This document shows positions 1-11,581 of a stretch of DNA of 64,000 nucleotides, piece after piece. Location of the stretch: the NCBI GenBank assembly GCA_014218235.1, contig CM024753.1:187898348-187962347 (forward strand). The letters are read 5' to 3'. The notes beneath the pieces were generated by a model, which had not been told where the DNA came from, did no database searches, and saw only the letters and a list, made by a program, of their open reading frames with translations. This DNA comes from Colocasia esculenta (lineage: Eukaryota > Streptophyta > Magnoliopsida > Alismatales > Araceae). Numbering within the stretch: the stretch's first letter is position 1; each line of letters starts with the position of its first letter. The position numbers were made by a program, and so were the translations under genes.

Positions 1-932
1 CAAAGAAATCCACATCTCAGTGATTATGAGGTTGAAAAAGAATGAGAGAAATCATTGGCCTTATGGCTAAGAAAACACGTAAGTGTACATGCTCAAAGAG
101 TATTCAAGATAAGTTATGTTCACTTTTTAACTAGTCTTCTCTATACGTAGGTTGAACAAGGTTTAATTACTGATGAAAGAGTCCGTCAGATAGCCTATGG
201 CCCATCGAAAATTGCACAGAACTATCCTGGATTTATTGTGAATGGGTATAGATTTCATACAAAAGACTATGGGCAGAGTAAATCTACCATGAACAGTGGC
301 GTATGTGTAAAGGAAGTACATACAATGAAAGTGAATATGACTACTATGGTATTGTAGAGGAGATCTTACAGTTGCAATATGTAGGACAAGACAATCATAT
401 ATTCTTGTTCAAGTGTCATTGGTTTGATCTGAATTCCATTCGACATGACACAATGCATGGGATTGCCGAGCTTAAACATAAGTCGAAATTGAATACTTAT
501 GAGCCATTCATTTTAGCCACACAAGCCCAGCAGGTGTACTATACAAGCTATCCATCATCTACAAACAAAGAACGAAATGATTGGTGGACAGTTTGCAGAG
601 TTAAGTCAAGACTATTATCTGATTATGAATTGGACATGACTGATCAGACACCTAAAGAGGTCAACGCCGAATTCTTTCAAGAAGACTTGGTTGAAAATGT
701 AGAGTTGACAGCTCATATTGGAGAAGACGAATCTAAAGCGCCAATTTCCTTGTCTAAAGGAAATGAGGTTGAAGAAGTTGATCCGCATGAGATAAAAGGG
801 AGTAGCGGAAGGCGAACAGATATTGAATGTGAAAGTTCTGATGACGAGGAGGAATATACCAGTGATGAATGTGAAGATGGGGCTGAATTAGATATATCGT
901 CATCATATGAGGAGGAAATGGATATCATTTAA
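1..932 (+). pseudogene. TNP2-type CACTA transposase, C-terminal exons (DUF4216-like), broken
   Basis: This is the tail of the CACTA1 transposase, which would cut and join the CACTA ends. Bases 1-90 encode an exon matching the Y-E-V-E-K-E region of CACTA2, with an in-frame TGA at 43-45 where CACTA2 has Arg. A splice donor (GTAAGT) follows near 90. The next exon starts about 152 with L-I-T-D-E-R-V-R-Q and runs into the DUF4216-like domain (F-L-F-K-C-H-W-F-D near 405-430). One A is missing near 310 relative to CACTA2, so frame shifts and the remaining reading frame begins at 303. The protein ends at 930-932 in an acidic Ser/Glu/Asp-rich tail. Domain names follow the usual architecture of plant TNP2 proteins; the similarity to CACTA2 is seen directly. 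Confidence 0.85.
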
Positions 933-1038
933 AAATGGGTAGAATGTTTTCACATCTGTTTAGTATATTTAAAGTTGCCCACTTTCAATATAAGCAATTG
1001 ACTAATGAGCATTACTTTTTTAAGTTCCCTATGAAGAT

Positions 1039-4000
1039 ATGGTGCGTGGAGGACGATCGGGCTCTAGTTCTGGGAGGAGCAGCCATGGGAGGGGTTTGTT
1101 GGTGGCATCAGGTATGTATATTTTTCTTTGGTATTTTTCTTTGTGTATTATTTAAACATATTATTAATGCCATTTAAATTGTTATAGCTTCTGGTTCTTC
1201 CTCTGTCCCACCTCCTGTAGCAGCAGGTATGTATATTTAAAGTTGTACTTTCATTGTGCATTGATTCTTATGCCATAAAATTCTTATAGGTTCGGGTGAG
1301 TTTACACCTCCTCATCCTAGAGTACCAGGTATGTATATTTCAATTTGTAAGTATTTGTATAGTCATTATTTATATTCTTGTACATTGTATATTTAAATTT
1401 GTATTTTTCTTTGTGCATTATTTATACATATTATTTAGGTCATTTAAATTGTCACAGCTACTGGCCCTTCCTCTGTGCCTTCTCCTCCAGCAGCGTGTAT
1501 GTATATTTAAAGTTGTACTTTCATTGTGCATTGATTCTTATGCCATTAAAATTCTTACAGATTTAGGTGAGTTTACACATTCTCCCCCTACAGTAGTAGG
1601 TATGTATATTTAAATTTGTAAGTATTTGTATAGTCATTATTTATATTCTTGTACATTGCTTATGTCGTTGTGCATTTTTGTCTAGGGCCGAGTGTTTCCA
1701 CACCTCCAGCTTTTTTGGCTGGTGCATCTACGGTGCCAGAGGCAGAGGATGCTGTCAGTCTACACGAGGGGGGAGGCAGTTTTTATGAAAGCAGTCTGCG
1801 AGAGGTATGGATAAATGGGTACGTAATAAACTTATATGTATCTTTTATTAAGGAGGTATATTTAGTTCATAAATTGACTGTAACAAGTTACATAATTACA
1901 GGGATAAAATAGAGCCCGCCCAAGCGTCTCAATTCATCACAAGAATAATTCAGGCACACTTTCCTGAGCCTATTCATAGATTCAATGATTTCCCGATGGA
2001 GGTCCAGGAGTTGTTGTATCAGATGTTCATGGTATGTAATTTCTTATTATAATTTATTTGTTTTCTTATTCCTACATTCAGTTAACTAACTCTTATCTAT
2101 ACAAATCAATCATCGATTCACGCATCGTTCGGACAAGGCACAATCTCGATTAGTATGGACAACCACCGCCTGGAGTTAGTTCAGCCTCACAGACTAGTGC
2201 ATTCACCACACCTATTGCTCCAGGTACTCCTAGTGAGATGATAGGCTTCATTCTAGATACGATCTCTGGTTTGGAGTCTCGTCTGGCCCAGACGATGCAG
2301 GTGCAGGTGTCCGACACTGTCCAGGCCCTCACCCAGGCCCTCTCCCAGGTCAGCATTCCTCCTCAGGCAGCACCATCGACATCAGCATGGGCCCCTCATG
2401 TGAGTAAATTGATTTTATTTTAGCTCTTCTATTTTAACAGTCAATTTTAGTTTTGTTTTGTTTAAAAAGGAAGAACTTAGGTAGGTTTGGGGGTCCAAAA
2501 TTAGAAATACTAATCTTATCAGCCTCTGGCTTTTTCCAGCACAGTCAGGGCAATGAGTGTGACTTGTGAAATCTAACGGAGTTCAATTTAGACTCTTAGT
2601 TTGAGCTCGACGCTCAAATTCACATTAAGTAAGTTAGTTTAGTTTAGTTTTGTTTAAAAAGGAAGAACTTAGCTAGGCTTGGGGGTCCAAAATTATATAT
2701 ACTAATCTGATTGGCCTCCAGTTCATTCCAGCACGGTCGGGGCGATGAGTGTGACTTGTGAAAACTAACGGAGTTCAATTCGAACTCCCGGTTTGAGCTC
2801 GACGCTCAAATTCGCATTAAGCAAGTTTCTTTAGTTTAAAAATGAAGAACTTACATTTTGGGGGTCCAAAATTAGAAATACTAATCCGATTGGCCTTCGG
2901 TTTGTTCCAGCACAGTCAGGGTGATAAGTGTGACTTGTGGAAAGTGACAGAGTTCAATTCGGACTCCCAGTTTGAGCTCGACACTCAAATTCACATTAAG
3001 CAAGTTTGTTTTGTTTAAAAAGGAAGAACTTAGCTAGGTTTAGGGGTCCAAAATTAGAAATACTAATCCAATTGGCCTCTGGTTTGTTCCAGCACGGTCG
3101 GGGCGATGAGTGTGACTTGTGAAAACTAACAGTTTTCAATTCGGACTCCCGATTTGAGCTCGATGCCCAAATTCACATTAAGCAAGTTAGTTTAGTTTAA
3201 AAATGAAGAACTTAGGTTTGGGGGTCCAAAATTAGAAATACTAATCCAATTGGCCTCCGGTTTGTTCCAGCACAGTCGGGGCGATGAGTGTGACTTGTGG
3301 AAAGTGACAGAGTTCAATTCGGACTCCCGGTTTGAGCTCGACGCTAAAATTCACATTAAGCAAGTTAGTTTTGTTTTGTTTAAAAAGAAAGAACTTAGCT
3401 AGGTTTAGGGGTCCAAAATTAGAAATGCTAATCCAATCGGCCTCTGGTTTACTCCAGCACGATCGGGACGATGAATGTGACTTGTGAAAACTGACGGAGT
3501 TCAATTCGGACTCCTGATTTGAACTCGACGCCCAAATTCACATTAAGCAAGTTAGTTTAGTTTAAAAATGAAGAACTTAGGTTTGGGGGTCCAAAATTAG
3601 AAATACTAATCTGATTGGCCTCTGGTTTGTTCCAACACGGTCGGGGCGATGAGTATGACTTGTGAAAAGTGACGGAGTTCAATTCGGACTCTCGGTTTGA
3701 GCTCGACGCTCAAATTCATCTTAAGTAAGTTAGTTTAGTTTAAAAATGAAGAACTTAGGTTTGGGGGTCCAAAATTAGAAATAATAATCTGAATGGCCTC
3801 TAGTTTTTTCCAGCACGGCCAGGGCGATGGTTGTAACTTGTGGAAACTGACGAAGTTCAGTTCAGACTCCCGGTTTGAGCTCGACGCTCAAATTCAATTG
3901 TAAGCAAGGTAGTTTTGTTTTTTTTTTTAAGGAAGAACTTAGCTAGTTTTGGGGGTCCAAAATTAGAAATACTAATCCAATCGACCTCCGATTTGTTCCA

Positions 4001-4818
4001 ACATAGTCGGAGCGATGAGTGTGACTTGTGGAAACTGATGAAGTTCAATTCGGATTCCCGATTTGAGCTCGATGCTCAAATTCACATTAAGCAAGTTAGT
4101 TTAGTTTAAAAATGAAGAACTTAGGTTTGGGGGTCCAAAATTATAAATACTAATCCGATTGGCCTTCAGTTTTTTCCAGCACGACTAGAGCAATGATTGT
4201 GACTTGTGAAAACTAACGGAGTTTAATTCGGACTCCCGGTTTGAGCTCGACGCTCAAATTCATTTTTAAGCAAGTTAGTTTTGTTTTGTTTTGTTTTGTT
4301 TAAAAAGGAAGAACTTAGCTAGATTTAGGGGTTCAAAATTAGAAATACTAATCTAATCGACCTCTAGTTTGTTCCAGCAAGGTCCGGGCGATGAGTGTTA
4401 CTTGTGGAAACTGATGGAGTTCAATTCGAACTCCCGATTTGAGCTCGACGCTCAAATTCACATTAAGCAAGTTAGTTTAGTTTAAAAATAAAGAACTTAT
4501 GTTTTAGGGTCCAAAATTAGAAATACTAATCCGATTGGCCTCCAATTTTTTTAGTACGGCCAGGGCGATGGTTGTGACGTGTGAAAGCTGACGGAGTTCA
4601 ATTCGAACTCCCGGTTTGAGCTCGACGCTCAAATTCACATTAAGCTAGTTAATTTAGTTTAAAAGTGAGTGAATAAAATCTAAAAATTTAAATAATTTAT
4701 TACTTATAGTAGTATTTAATTTTAACTTATTATTGTTATATATCTATTGTAGGTTCCTTCATCGGGTGGAGTGGAAGGAGATGAGGACGAGGATGAGCAC
4801 GAGGGCGAGGATTCATGA
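1039..4818 (+). CDS. TNPA/Transposase_24-like accessory protein of CACTA1 (multi-exon)
   Basis: This is the second CACTA gene, which in En/Spm supplies the protein that binds subterminal repeats. I chose ATG 1,039 because exon 1 (1,039-1,111) matches CACTA2 exon 1 (M-V-R-G-G-R-S-G-S-S-S). Four 39-nt phase-1 microexons follow (1,188-1,226; 1,290-1,328; 1,458-1,496; 1,561-1,599). Next come an exon from 1,686 (F-Y-E-S-S-L-R-E-V-W-I-N-G), one from about 1,903 (I-H-R-F-N-D-F-P-M), and a coiled, Gln-rich exon at about 2,155-2,400. A large intron filled with minisatellite follows. The last exon (4,753-4,818) is acidic and ends in TGA. The conserved E-L-K-R...R-T-H-K-K segment seen in CACTA2 was not found here, so the gene may be internally deleted. 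Splice sites were read by eye. Confidence 0.72.
1188..1685 (+). repeat. Tandemly duplicated microexon pair in the TNPA-like gene
   Basis: Two exon-intron pairs are repeated with a period of 270-271 bp: microexon 1 at 1,188 matches microexon 3 at 1,458, and 2 at 1,290 matches 4 at 1,561. Introns share the same GTATGTATATTTAAA-type donor sides. Each microexon is 39 nt and flanked by phase-1 introns, so extra copies lengthen the Ser/Pro-rich linker by 13 residues without changing frame. Confidence 0.85.
2430..4660 (+). repeat. Intronic minisatellite of CACTA1, about 12 copies of a 175-190 bp unit
   Basis: Successive copies begin at the word TTCCAGCAC (about 2,535, 2,727, 2,907, 3,087, 3,267, 3,455, and so on to about 4,545). 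Each copy contains GTGTGACTTGTG, GAGTTCAATTCGGACTCCC, TTTGAGCTCGACGCTCAAAT and GGGGTCCAAAATTAG. Copies differ by scattered substitutions and small indels. The block lies wholly in the last intron of the TNPA-like gene. The same unit fills the equivalent intron of CACTA2 (24,400-27,130). Confidence 0.93.
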
Positions 4819-4969
4819 TTTTCATTTCATTGTTATTATTGTTGCGGACATTTTTATTATTGTTGTGTTGTGGACATTTATTATTGTTGTGGAGTTTTTA
4901 TTTACACAGGTTATTTTGTTAAATTTTTATATATATATTTTAAAAATAATTGAAAATATAGAGACTGAT

Positions 4970-5450
4970 TAGTGACCGACAAGATTCGGTCACTATTTCA
5001 GTCACTAAAACATGGACCGACTAGTGACTGTAACACGTCGGTCGCTATCAGCGACTGAATATGTTAGTCACTAATCGGTCTCTCGTATAGTGGCCGATTA
5101 GTGACTGAATCTTTTCGGTCAATAATAGCGACTGACGCAATTCGGTCACTAATTCAGTCACTAAATTAGTGACCATCATAGTGACTGAATATGTTCCATC
5201 ACTATTCGGTGACTACTTTAGTGACCGAAATAGTGACTGAAGTGTTCAGTCGCTGATAACGACTAACAGCAACCGAATAATTTCGGTCACTAATCAGTCA
5301 CTATCAGTGACTGACTAGTGACTGACAGTTTTCAATCACATATTTGTGACCAAAATTCTTCACCGACAATTTCAGCCTCTATTCGGTCTCTGGACCCCTT
5401 TAGTGACCGAATAGGGACCGAATAGAGACTGAAATTGTCGGTCTCTAAAT
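4970..5450. repeat. CACTA1 3' subterminal repeats
   Basis: Dense short direct and inverted copies of GTGACTGAAT / ATTCGGTCACTA and the variant GGGACCGAATAG lie just inside the terminus. In En/Spm-type elements such subterminal motifs are TNPA binding sites; that role is inferred here from family knowledge. Confidence 0.9.
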
Positions 5451-5468
5451 GTGTTTTTTCTTGTAGTG
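5451..5468. repeat. CACTA1 terminal inverted repeat (right end)
   Basis: Read inward the sequence is CACTACAAGAAAAAACAC, ending in TAGTG on the + strand. The first 16 bases match the CACTA2 terminus at 40,276-40,293. The matching left repeat and the 3-bp target duplication partner are outside the window. Confidence 0.95.
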
Positions 5469-7582
5469 CTTGTCGACGCCCTCGGGGAGGGACAGCTCTC
5501 ACATCAGGACATTCACTGGGTGCCGCCGAAGTAGGGCTGATTCAGCACGAGGCCCCGCAACACCACGGGACGGAGGTCCTCTGCCTCCTCCACCAACAGC
5601 CACCGTGCCACGTGATAAGCGATATTTCCCCCGGCGCTGCTCCCGGCAGAGAGAACACTGCTCTACCTCTGAGTCTCGACAGAGAGAACACTCCTTGAGT
5701 GGCGTCCTTTAAAAACCTCTAGTGTCTAACCAATAAAGAACTCAAGTGGGCTCTCCTACTCAAAGCGTCGGCTATGACATTAGCCTTTCTCGGGTGATAG
5801 GAAAGAGTAAAGTCGTAGTCCTTCAGGTACTTGACCCACCTGTGTTGCCTCAGGTTCAGATCCCTCTGAGTGAAGACATACTATAGGCTCCTGTGGTCTA
5901 TGAACACCTCAAACACCTTGCCATACAAGTAATGTCTACACAACCTCAAGGTAAACATGACTGCTGCAAGCTTCAAGTCGTGAGTCGGATAGTTCTGCTC
6001 ATGCTTCTTCAGCTGCCGAAAAGCATAAGCGACTACCCTCCCGTGCCGCATCAACACGGCACTAAGACCAGTCCCCGAAGCGTCGGTGTAGACTACAAAA
6101 CCACCACTATCAGACGGTACAATAAGGAATAGAGCTTCTGCTCTTCAGCTCTTGAAAGCTCTGCTCACACTCTGCTGTCCACACGAACCTGGTCTCTTGC
6201 CTGGTCAACCTCCTCAGCGGCTTAGCAACTCTAGCAAAGTTCTGAACAAACCTCCTTTAGTAGCCTGTCAACCCCAAAAATCTGTGCACCTTTGCAACTA
6301 TAGTGGGCTGGCCCCAAGAAACCACTACCTCGACCTTGGCAGGATCCACTGCCACCCCTGCACCTAAAACCACGTGACCAAGAAAGTGTACCTCCTTTAG
6401 CCAAAATTCACATTTGCTAAATTTGTCATAAAGTTTGTAACTCCTCATTGCCTCCAACACAAGCCTCAAGTGAACCTCGTGCTCCTCCATTGTCGCTGAG
6501 TACACTAGGATGTCGTCTACGAACACCACTACAAACCTGTCTAGGTACCCTCAGAGCACATTGTACATTATCTCCATGAAGGTTGTTGGTGCATTCGTGA
6601 GCCCAAAAGGCATCACGACGAACTCAAAGTTGCCATAGAGGGTACGGAAGGCTGATCTGGCGATATCTTACTCTTAGATCGTCAACTGGTAGTAGCCTAA
6701 TCTCAAGTCAATCTTCGAGAACACTGAAGCTGACTGCAACTGGTTAAACAAGCCATCGATTCTGCGCAACAGATACTTGTTCTTCACTGTAACCTGATTC
6801 AGCTATTAATAATCGATGCACATTCTGAGACTACCATCCTTCTTCCTCACAAACAATACTGGCGCACCCAAGGTGAATGGCTCGGACGAATGAAGTCCTT
6901 CTCGAGTAACTCATCGAGTTGGCGCTTCAACTCTTGCCTTGGACATAGGCATCGTCTCCGGAAACAACTCAATGGAGAAATCTATCTTCCGCTCCGGCGG
7001 TAAACCAGGTAGATCCTCCGGAAACACATCAGCAAAGTCACAAACAACAGGCACATCTGAAATAGATAACTCAATGGAATCCAAGAATCTCACAGAAGCC
7101 AAGTAAGCCACACAACCATCTCGGATCAGACACCGAGCTCTACAGAAAGAAAAAAATGGTCGACAGGTAGACCGTGTACCTCGGAAGCAAAGCACAGGTG
7201 CTCCAAGTATCTTGAACCGCACGGTCTTCCACTGACAGTCCACCAACGTAGAGTGTGCCTCCAACCAATCCATGGCAAGGATGGCATCAAAGTCATGGAT
7301 CTATAAGGCAAATAGTCTGGCTAGTAGAAGGTGGCCCTGTACCTCGATGGTGACACCCTCTAGATAACCCAGAGTACGCACGTAGTCACCCGTCGGAAGC
7401 TCAACAGCTAGGTCACAGGTCCGCTCCAGAGCAAACTCGGTAAGAGAACTAAAGAACTCCTCTAAAGTAAAATAATGTGTAGCACCTAGATCAATCAATA
7501 CAAGAGCAGCTCTACCAAGTATAGGAATCGTACTGATGACCAGATTAGAGGCTTTCGTCTCTTCTCTAGGGATGTTCATCAC
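5469..7582 (-). pseudogene. pol: G1 pol: protease, reverse transcriptase, RNase H (degenerate)
   Basis: The protease segment (7,301-7,582) has the active-site block L-I-D-L-G-A-T-H. Next (6,900-7,270) is the linker M-D-W-L...D-V-F-P-E-D-L-P-G-L-P-P, typical of Ty3/gypsy. Reverse transcriptase follows (about 6,300-6,900): K-K-D-G-S-L-R-M-C-I-D-Y, V-V-M-P-F-G-L-T-N-A-P, and the catalytic F-V-D-D-I-L-V-Y near 6,515. RNase H (about 5,760-6,240) retains pieces such as Y-L-K-D-Y-D-F and A-N-V-I-A-D-A-L-S. Multiple in-frame stops and shifts make it non-functional. The region is cut by the CACTA1 end at 5,468, just after RNase H. Confidence 0.88.
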
Positions 7583-8906
7583 ACGACTGCGTCCACGTCC
7601 TCGTTGTTCTTGCTGCTGGTGATGCTCGTGCTAGGGTGGAGGGTATTGCGTCTGCGATGCCTACTGTGAGTACTGTGGAGGTGCAAACTGCTACTGCCCC
7701 TGCCTCAACGGACACTCCCACCTAAAGTGACCTGGCTGCCCGCAGAGTAAACAAGCTGTGTCCTGCCAACCCTGCTCTGCCCCCTGTTGCACTGACTGCT
7801 CCACAGGCTCTGGCTAATGTCTGTACTACGGCTGCTAGGGAAGTTGTCTACCTCTAAGAGTGAACATCTTCTTAAACTTCGAGCGCAGGCCAGTGCCGCC
7901 TGTGCCCAAAGACGAAGAAGATACACTCCCTCGACTACCAGTAGGGCGCTGGTACAAGGTAGACCTCGCCGAACCTCCTCCCTATTGTGGCTGGAAATGA
8001 GACTCCTTCTCCAAGATGGTATCTGTGGCCACTGCTAATGCCAAGGTGTCACAAAGGTGGCCAGCCATGGTCCACCTCAACTCCGATCGTAACCCACTAA
8101 TGAACCGCTCAGTGCGAGCATGCTCACTAGTGGCTACATGAGGGATGTGCCGCAAAAGCTGTACAAACCTCTAGTGGTACTACCCATGGTCTGCTCTCCC
8201 TGTGCCAACTCATGGAACTGGTCCCTCCTCTCACGGCGTGCGTAGTCACGGAAGTACTCGCCGTGAAAGACCTCTAAGAACTGCTTCCAAGCTATCTGGT
8301 CCAGCCTCCTGCCCTGAAAATTGGTCTGCCTTACTGTCCTCCACCACTCGTGGGCTGACCCCTTCAGCTGATAGACTGTAAGTTGGACCTAATCCTGCTC
8401 AGCATAGGCCATGGTCCCGAAAGTACGCTTGAGCTCATGGACGTAGCTCTTTGCTCGGTCAGGATCCTAGTCGCCATAGAAAGTCGGGGGCCAAAGATGA
8501 AGGAACCTCTCCAGAAGTGACGTGCAGTCCTCAGGTGCTGCTGCCATGACTGGAGTCTGCTGCCGTACCACTGGTGGTACCTCTAGCTGAATGGGTGTTG
8601 CCTACGAAGTCACTGGTGGCTGCTCCTCTGCTACCATATCTACGAACTATTGACCTCCTACTGGCATCTACTGGTACTCCAAGGGGCCTAGAACATAGCT
8701 CTCCACCACTACTCCATCACCTTTGGAGGAGGCAAGGGTGGGTACCACTGCTGTTGCTGTGCTCCCTGCTACAACGGGACACCATGTTGGTCATCCTACT
8801 AAGGCTGAGCATCTTCCGGTGCGTGCTCGGCTGCAACCGACTCGTCCGGCGTGACGTCTTGATGCTCCATCAGCTCTCTGACCGGCCTACATCTACACGG
8901 AGCCAT
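7583..8906 (-). pseudogene. gag: G1 gag (degenerate)
   Basis: The start is placed at ATG 8,906-8,904, close to the LTR, where a Met-Ala-Pro-Cys frame opens. The capsid-like part (about 8,120-8,300) has the gypsy gag pattern F-H-G-E-Y-F-R-D-Y-A-R-R-E-R followed by F-H-E-L-A-Q-G, as in the Retrotrans_gag family. At least ten stops or shifts break it. A zinc knuckle is expected near 7,710-7,760, where C-x2-C-type residues are only partly visible. Confidence 0.7.
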
Positions 8907-9019
8907 GTCCTACGACACAACTATTAATCAAGTTAACAGATTTACCAGACGGCTAGCAGTGTTACTTGTACTTCCTATGGGACTTTGTGTTGTCACTTAG
9001 TTCCATTACAAGTCTTGAT

Positions 9020-9041
9020 AGACCCCTTGCTCTAATACAAC
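9020..9041 (-). other. G1 primer-binding site
   Basis: Immediately inside the 5' LTR, on the - strand, lies TTGTATTAGAGCAAGGGG. It resembles the TGGTATCAGAGC site complementary to initiator tRNA-Met used by plant gypsy elements, with some decay. Confidence 0.6.
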
Positions 9042-11516
9042 TGTAACGGCCCCGACGCCCGAACCCCCGGCTCCCGCCAAGAACCTGACCATCGGTACCA
9101 CTGCCCACGGGTCCGAAGACCCAGAAGGGCTAACGAACCAGTCTAACAAGATATGTAATGGAAGTAAGCAACGATAACAAGCACTAAAAATGTACTAACA
9201 AGTGAAGGAAAAGCATCCAACACAAAGTACGAGTCTAGTACAGTCCCAAGTAACAAAGTACAAGTGCAGAAAGAAAGGGAATAATAGATCCCTTAGGGGC
9301 ATACCCCAAGGGTGACAAGACAAGTACAAAGGAAGCATTGCTCAACGAGGGCGCCGTATACTACGACTCGATCTCCTCAGCCCGCCGCAGAAGGTACTGT
9401 TGTGAAGTCTCACCTGTATAGAAGGGAATGAGCTTCATGAAGAAGCCCAATAGGGACTACCAATCTCCTACTGGTTATAACAAGAAGAATAGATATATGT
9501 TTATAACTGAAATTAAGCAAGTAATCTTCTACTAATAGAGTAAGTGCGGAAGTAGAAAGTAACTACACGGCCATTGGTCTAAACATGTCGGGATTGGAAA
9601 CCAGTGTAAACAACGGAACTGGGACGAACCCAAGGCTACAAACACAGATAGAGAACCACTATTTGGACAAAGATACTAGCCACAGAACAACTACCACTAG
9701 TCAATCGGTTAGGTGCGCCACGTGCCTTACCCTCGACCACCAGTCCATGTCTACCACCTCCTATTGGAGTGAGACACGGAACTAAAGGTAACCACACAAC
9801 TTTTGTAGTCTGACCGGACTACGGTCCCATGCCTGGCCCCTCTAGATGGTACCGAAACCATGTAGAGAGGGGCAGTGAGAAGGACTGGCTGTTCTGCACC
9901 AGAAGAACGCCTAAACCACCTCGGCATCCCAGACTCAGCTAAGAGGGCTCTGCAAATGACTCTACGCCATTGTCCCCACCGTTTTCCCCTTAGCTTCAGA
10001 GTCTGTAACTCAAGCACTCCCGCTACCAAGAGAACTCCCTCAATCGGTGCGCAGAGATGGGTGGTCCAGATAATGGTAACAACCTCTCAACGGACAATCC
10101 CACAAGTGCCTAGCACTGGGCGAACGACTATCGTAGGGCCGTGCTAGGAACAGCACAGGTGCCAAGAAACAAGATATGCAGCGGAACGAAACTCTAAATG
10201 GGTCTCCAAGTCACTCTTTGTCTGAGAAGGCGACAAGGTCACTGTCACGTTCTCAGAGGAGGCGACACAAGGGCTGTCGCCTTCTGAAGGAGATAGACAA
10301 CCGGTCGCGACCTGGGTCTGATGGTGACGTGGGGAGCATCACGATATGGTTGCGACCACAGATAGAGGTCCGGGTGCCCACCCGAGACCTCCCACAACCC
10401 CACAGGTAAACTAGATCAGAGGGCGATGGCCACCCTGTCACGACCAGAATGTGATAGAGTGAGCATCGCTATCTGACCAGAAGGTGACGGGGTGACACGT
10501 CGCATTCTAGGTCACGACAGGAACCTTATCGCGACCACATATAGATACCTGGGCACCAACCCGAGGCCTTCCAAAACGTCCCAAAATTACAAGTCTGGTG
10601 TGCACAAAGGGAGGGGAGCATGGAGAATGGTGTAAACACATGCTAGGAACACAAACCACCCTCATCCACACCCATGCATGTCAAGGATATGCATCTACTC
10701 TCCAAAAACCACATGCATATCATGATGTCTCTCAACACCCCAACCCCAAACAAGCTCAAGAATGCCACATGCAAATACACATACACCTGGCATGCATTCT
10801 ACAAGGCTTGGAGAGGGGATGAAGGCCGTAGCATGATAGAACTAGGAGGAAGGATAAGAGGTCCCTACTTCAAATAGAAGAGCCAACCCGTTGGGGTCTT
10901 CTCGTATGCATGGCCACCTCCTCTTGCTCCAAGATCCATGCTAATGTCGTCCACGAGCAAAGATTGTCCTCCTACACGCCACGCCGGAGAGGACACCATG
11001 CCGGGAAGAGTCATATGATCATCACCACCAACCCCTCACACACTCTCCATGGTGGAAACACACATAGAGGGGGTCGGAGGAAGAAAGGAGGAAGGAAGAA
11101 AGGGGAAGAAATGGGGAGATCTTCTGGCCTTGTACAAATAGGCAACAGATCTGAGAACGCGACAACCAACCCGTTGCGTTCACTTACTGAACGCAACGGG
11201 TAACCTATCACGACCCCAAAGTCATGGTCAGACCTAACCATCAGATCTGCCACGTGTCACCCTCGCAAGCTTAACACCATGAACGCGACACCTGACATGT
11301 CGCCTTCATCTGACAGCGCCTCGACACATGTCCCAACTGTCCCAACAGCATGGAGACAAAAAATGCATGCTACGGTCAGAGGAAAAACATGACGACATGC
11401 CTATCACGTTCCCAACAAGAATGCGACAACCATCCCATCGCCTTTAGAAGGCGATGGCCCGATACGTCGCTACCTTCAGTAGAATGTGGTTGACTAAGGA
11501 AGGAAGGGATATTACA
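9042..11516 (-). repeat. G1 5' LTR (2,475 bp)
   Basis: On the - strand the LTR runs from TGTAATATCCC (at 11,516) to GGGGCCGTTACA (at 9,042), with TG...CA ends and gag just downstream. It shares short blocks with the G3 LTR: the region around 9,820-9,870 matches 60,020-60,085 in opposite orientation, and the region near 9,100-9,130 matches G3 near 61,100. It is rich in CGCGAC/GTCGCG words and small hairpins. No protein-coding content is credible. Confidence 0.85.
11169..11201. repeat. Perfect 14-bp inverted repeat in the G1 LTR
   Basis: ACCCGTTGCGTTCA at 11,169-11,182 is followed after 5 bases by its exact reverse complement at 11,188-11,201. It would form a stable stem-loop in RNA and is one of several GC-rich stems in these LTRs. 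Confidence 0.9.
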
Positions 11517-11581
11517 AAGCCGCTGCGGTCACGCAAAGATTTTTTTTATAATCCCAACTTTATTCTTCCCTTCCTTACATC

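Larger units (their letters stand above)
1..5468 (+). mobile_element. CACTA1: En/Spm (CACTA) DNA transposon, 3' part
   Basis: The right end is a typical CACTA terminus. The last 18 bases (5,451-5,468), read from the end inward, are CACTACAAGAAAAAACAC. Inside this lie subterminal repeats, then a TNPA/Transposase_24-like gene and the C-terminal end of a TNP2-type transposase, in the family's usual gene order on the + strand. The left end and most of the transposase lie before base 1. The DNA just outside the terminus is G1 gypsy pol, so CACTA1 inserted into G1. A second member of the same family, CACTA2 at 23,270-40,293, shares exon layout, intronic minisatellite and terminus. Confidence 0.93.
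5469..11516 (-). mobile_element. G1: decayed Ty3/gypsy retrotransposon, 5' part
   Basis: Read on the - strand the order is 5' LTR (11,516 to 9,042), primer-binding site, gag, protease, reverse transcriptase and RNase H, then a break where CACTA1 inserted. Integrase and 3' LTR lie left of the window or inside the interrupted part. Coding regions carry many stops, so this is an old copy. The element sits beside a MULE-derived Ulp1-like gene, with no host sequence between its LTR and that gene's leader. Confidence 0.9.

Noticed and set aside
5435..5712. Two overlapping frames of 80-87 residues across the CACTA1/G1 junction
   Set aside because: They cross the element border and are opposite to decayed G1 pol.
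9042..11516. Protein-coding potential in the G1 LTR (several 60-97 residue frames)
   Set aside because: No start context or family motif; the borders and neighbours show the region is an LTR.
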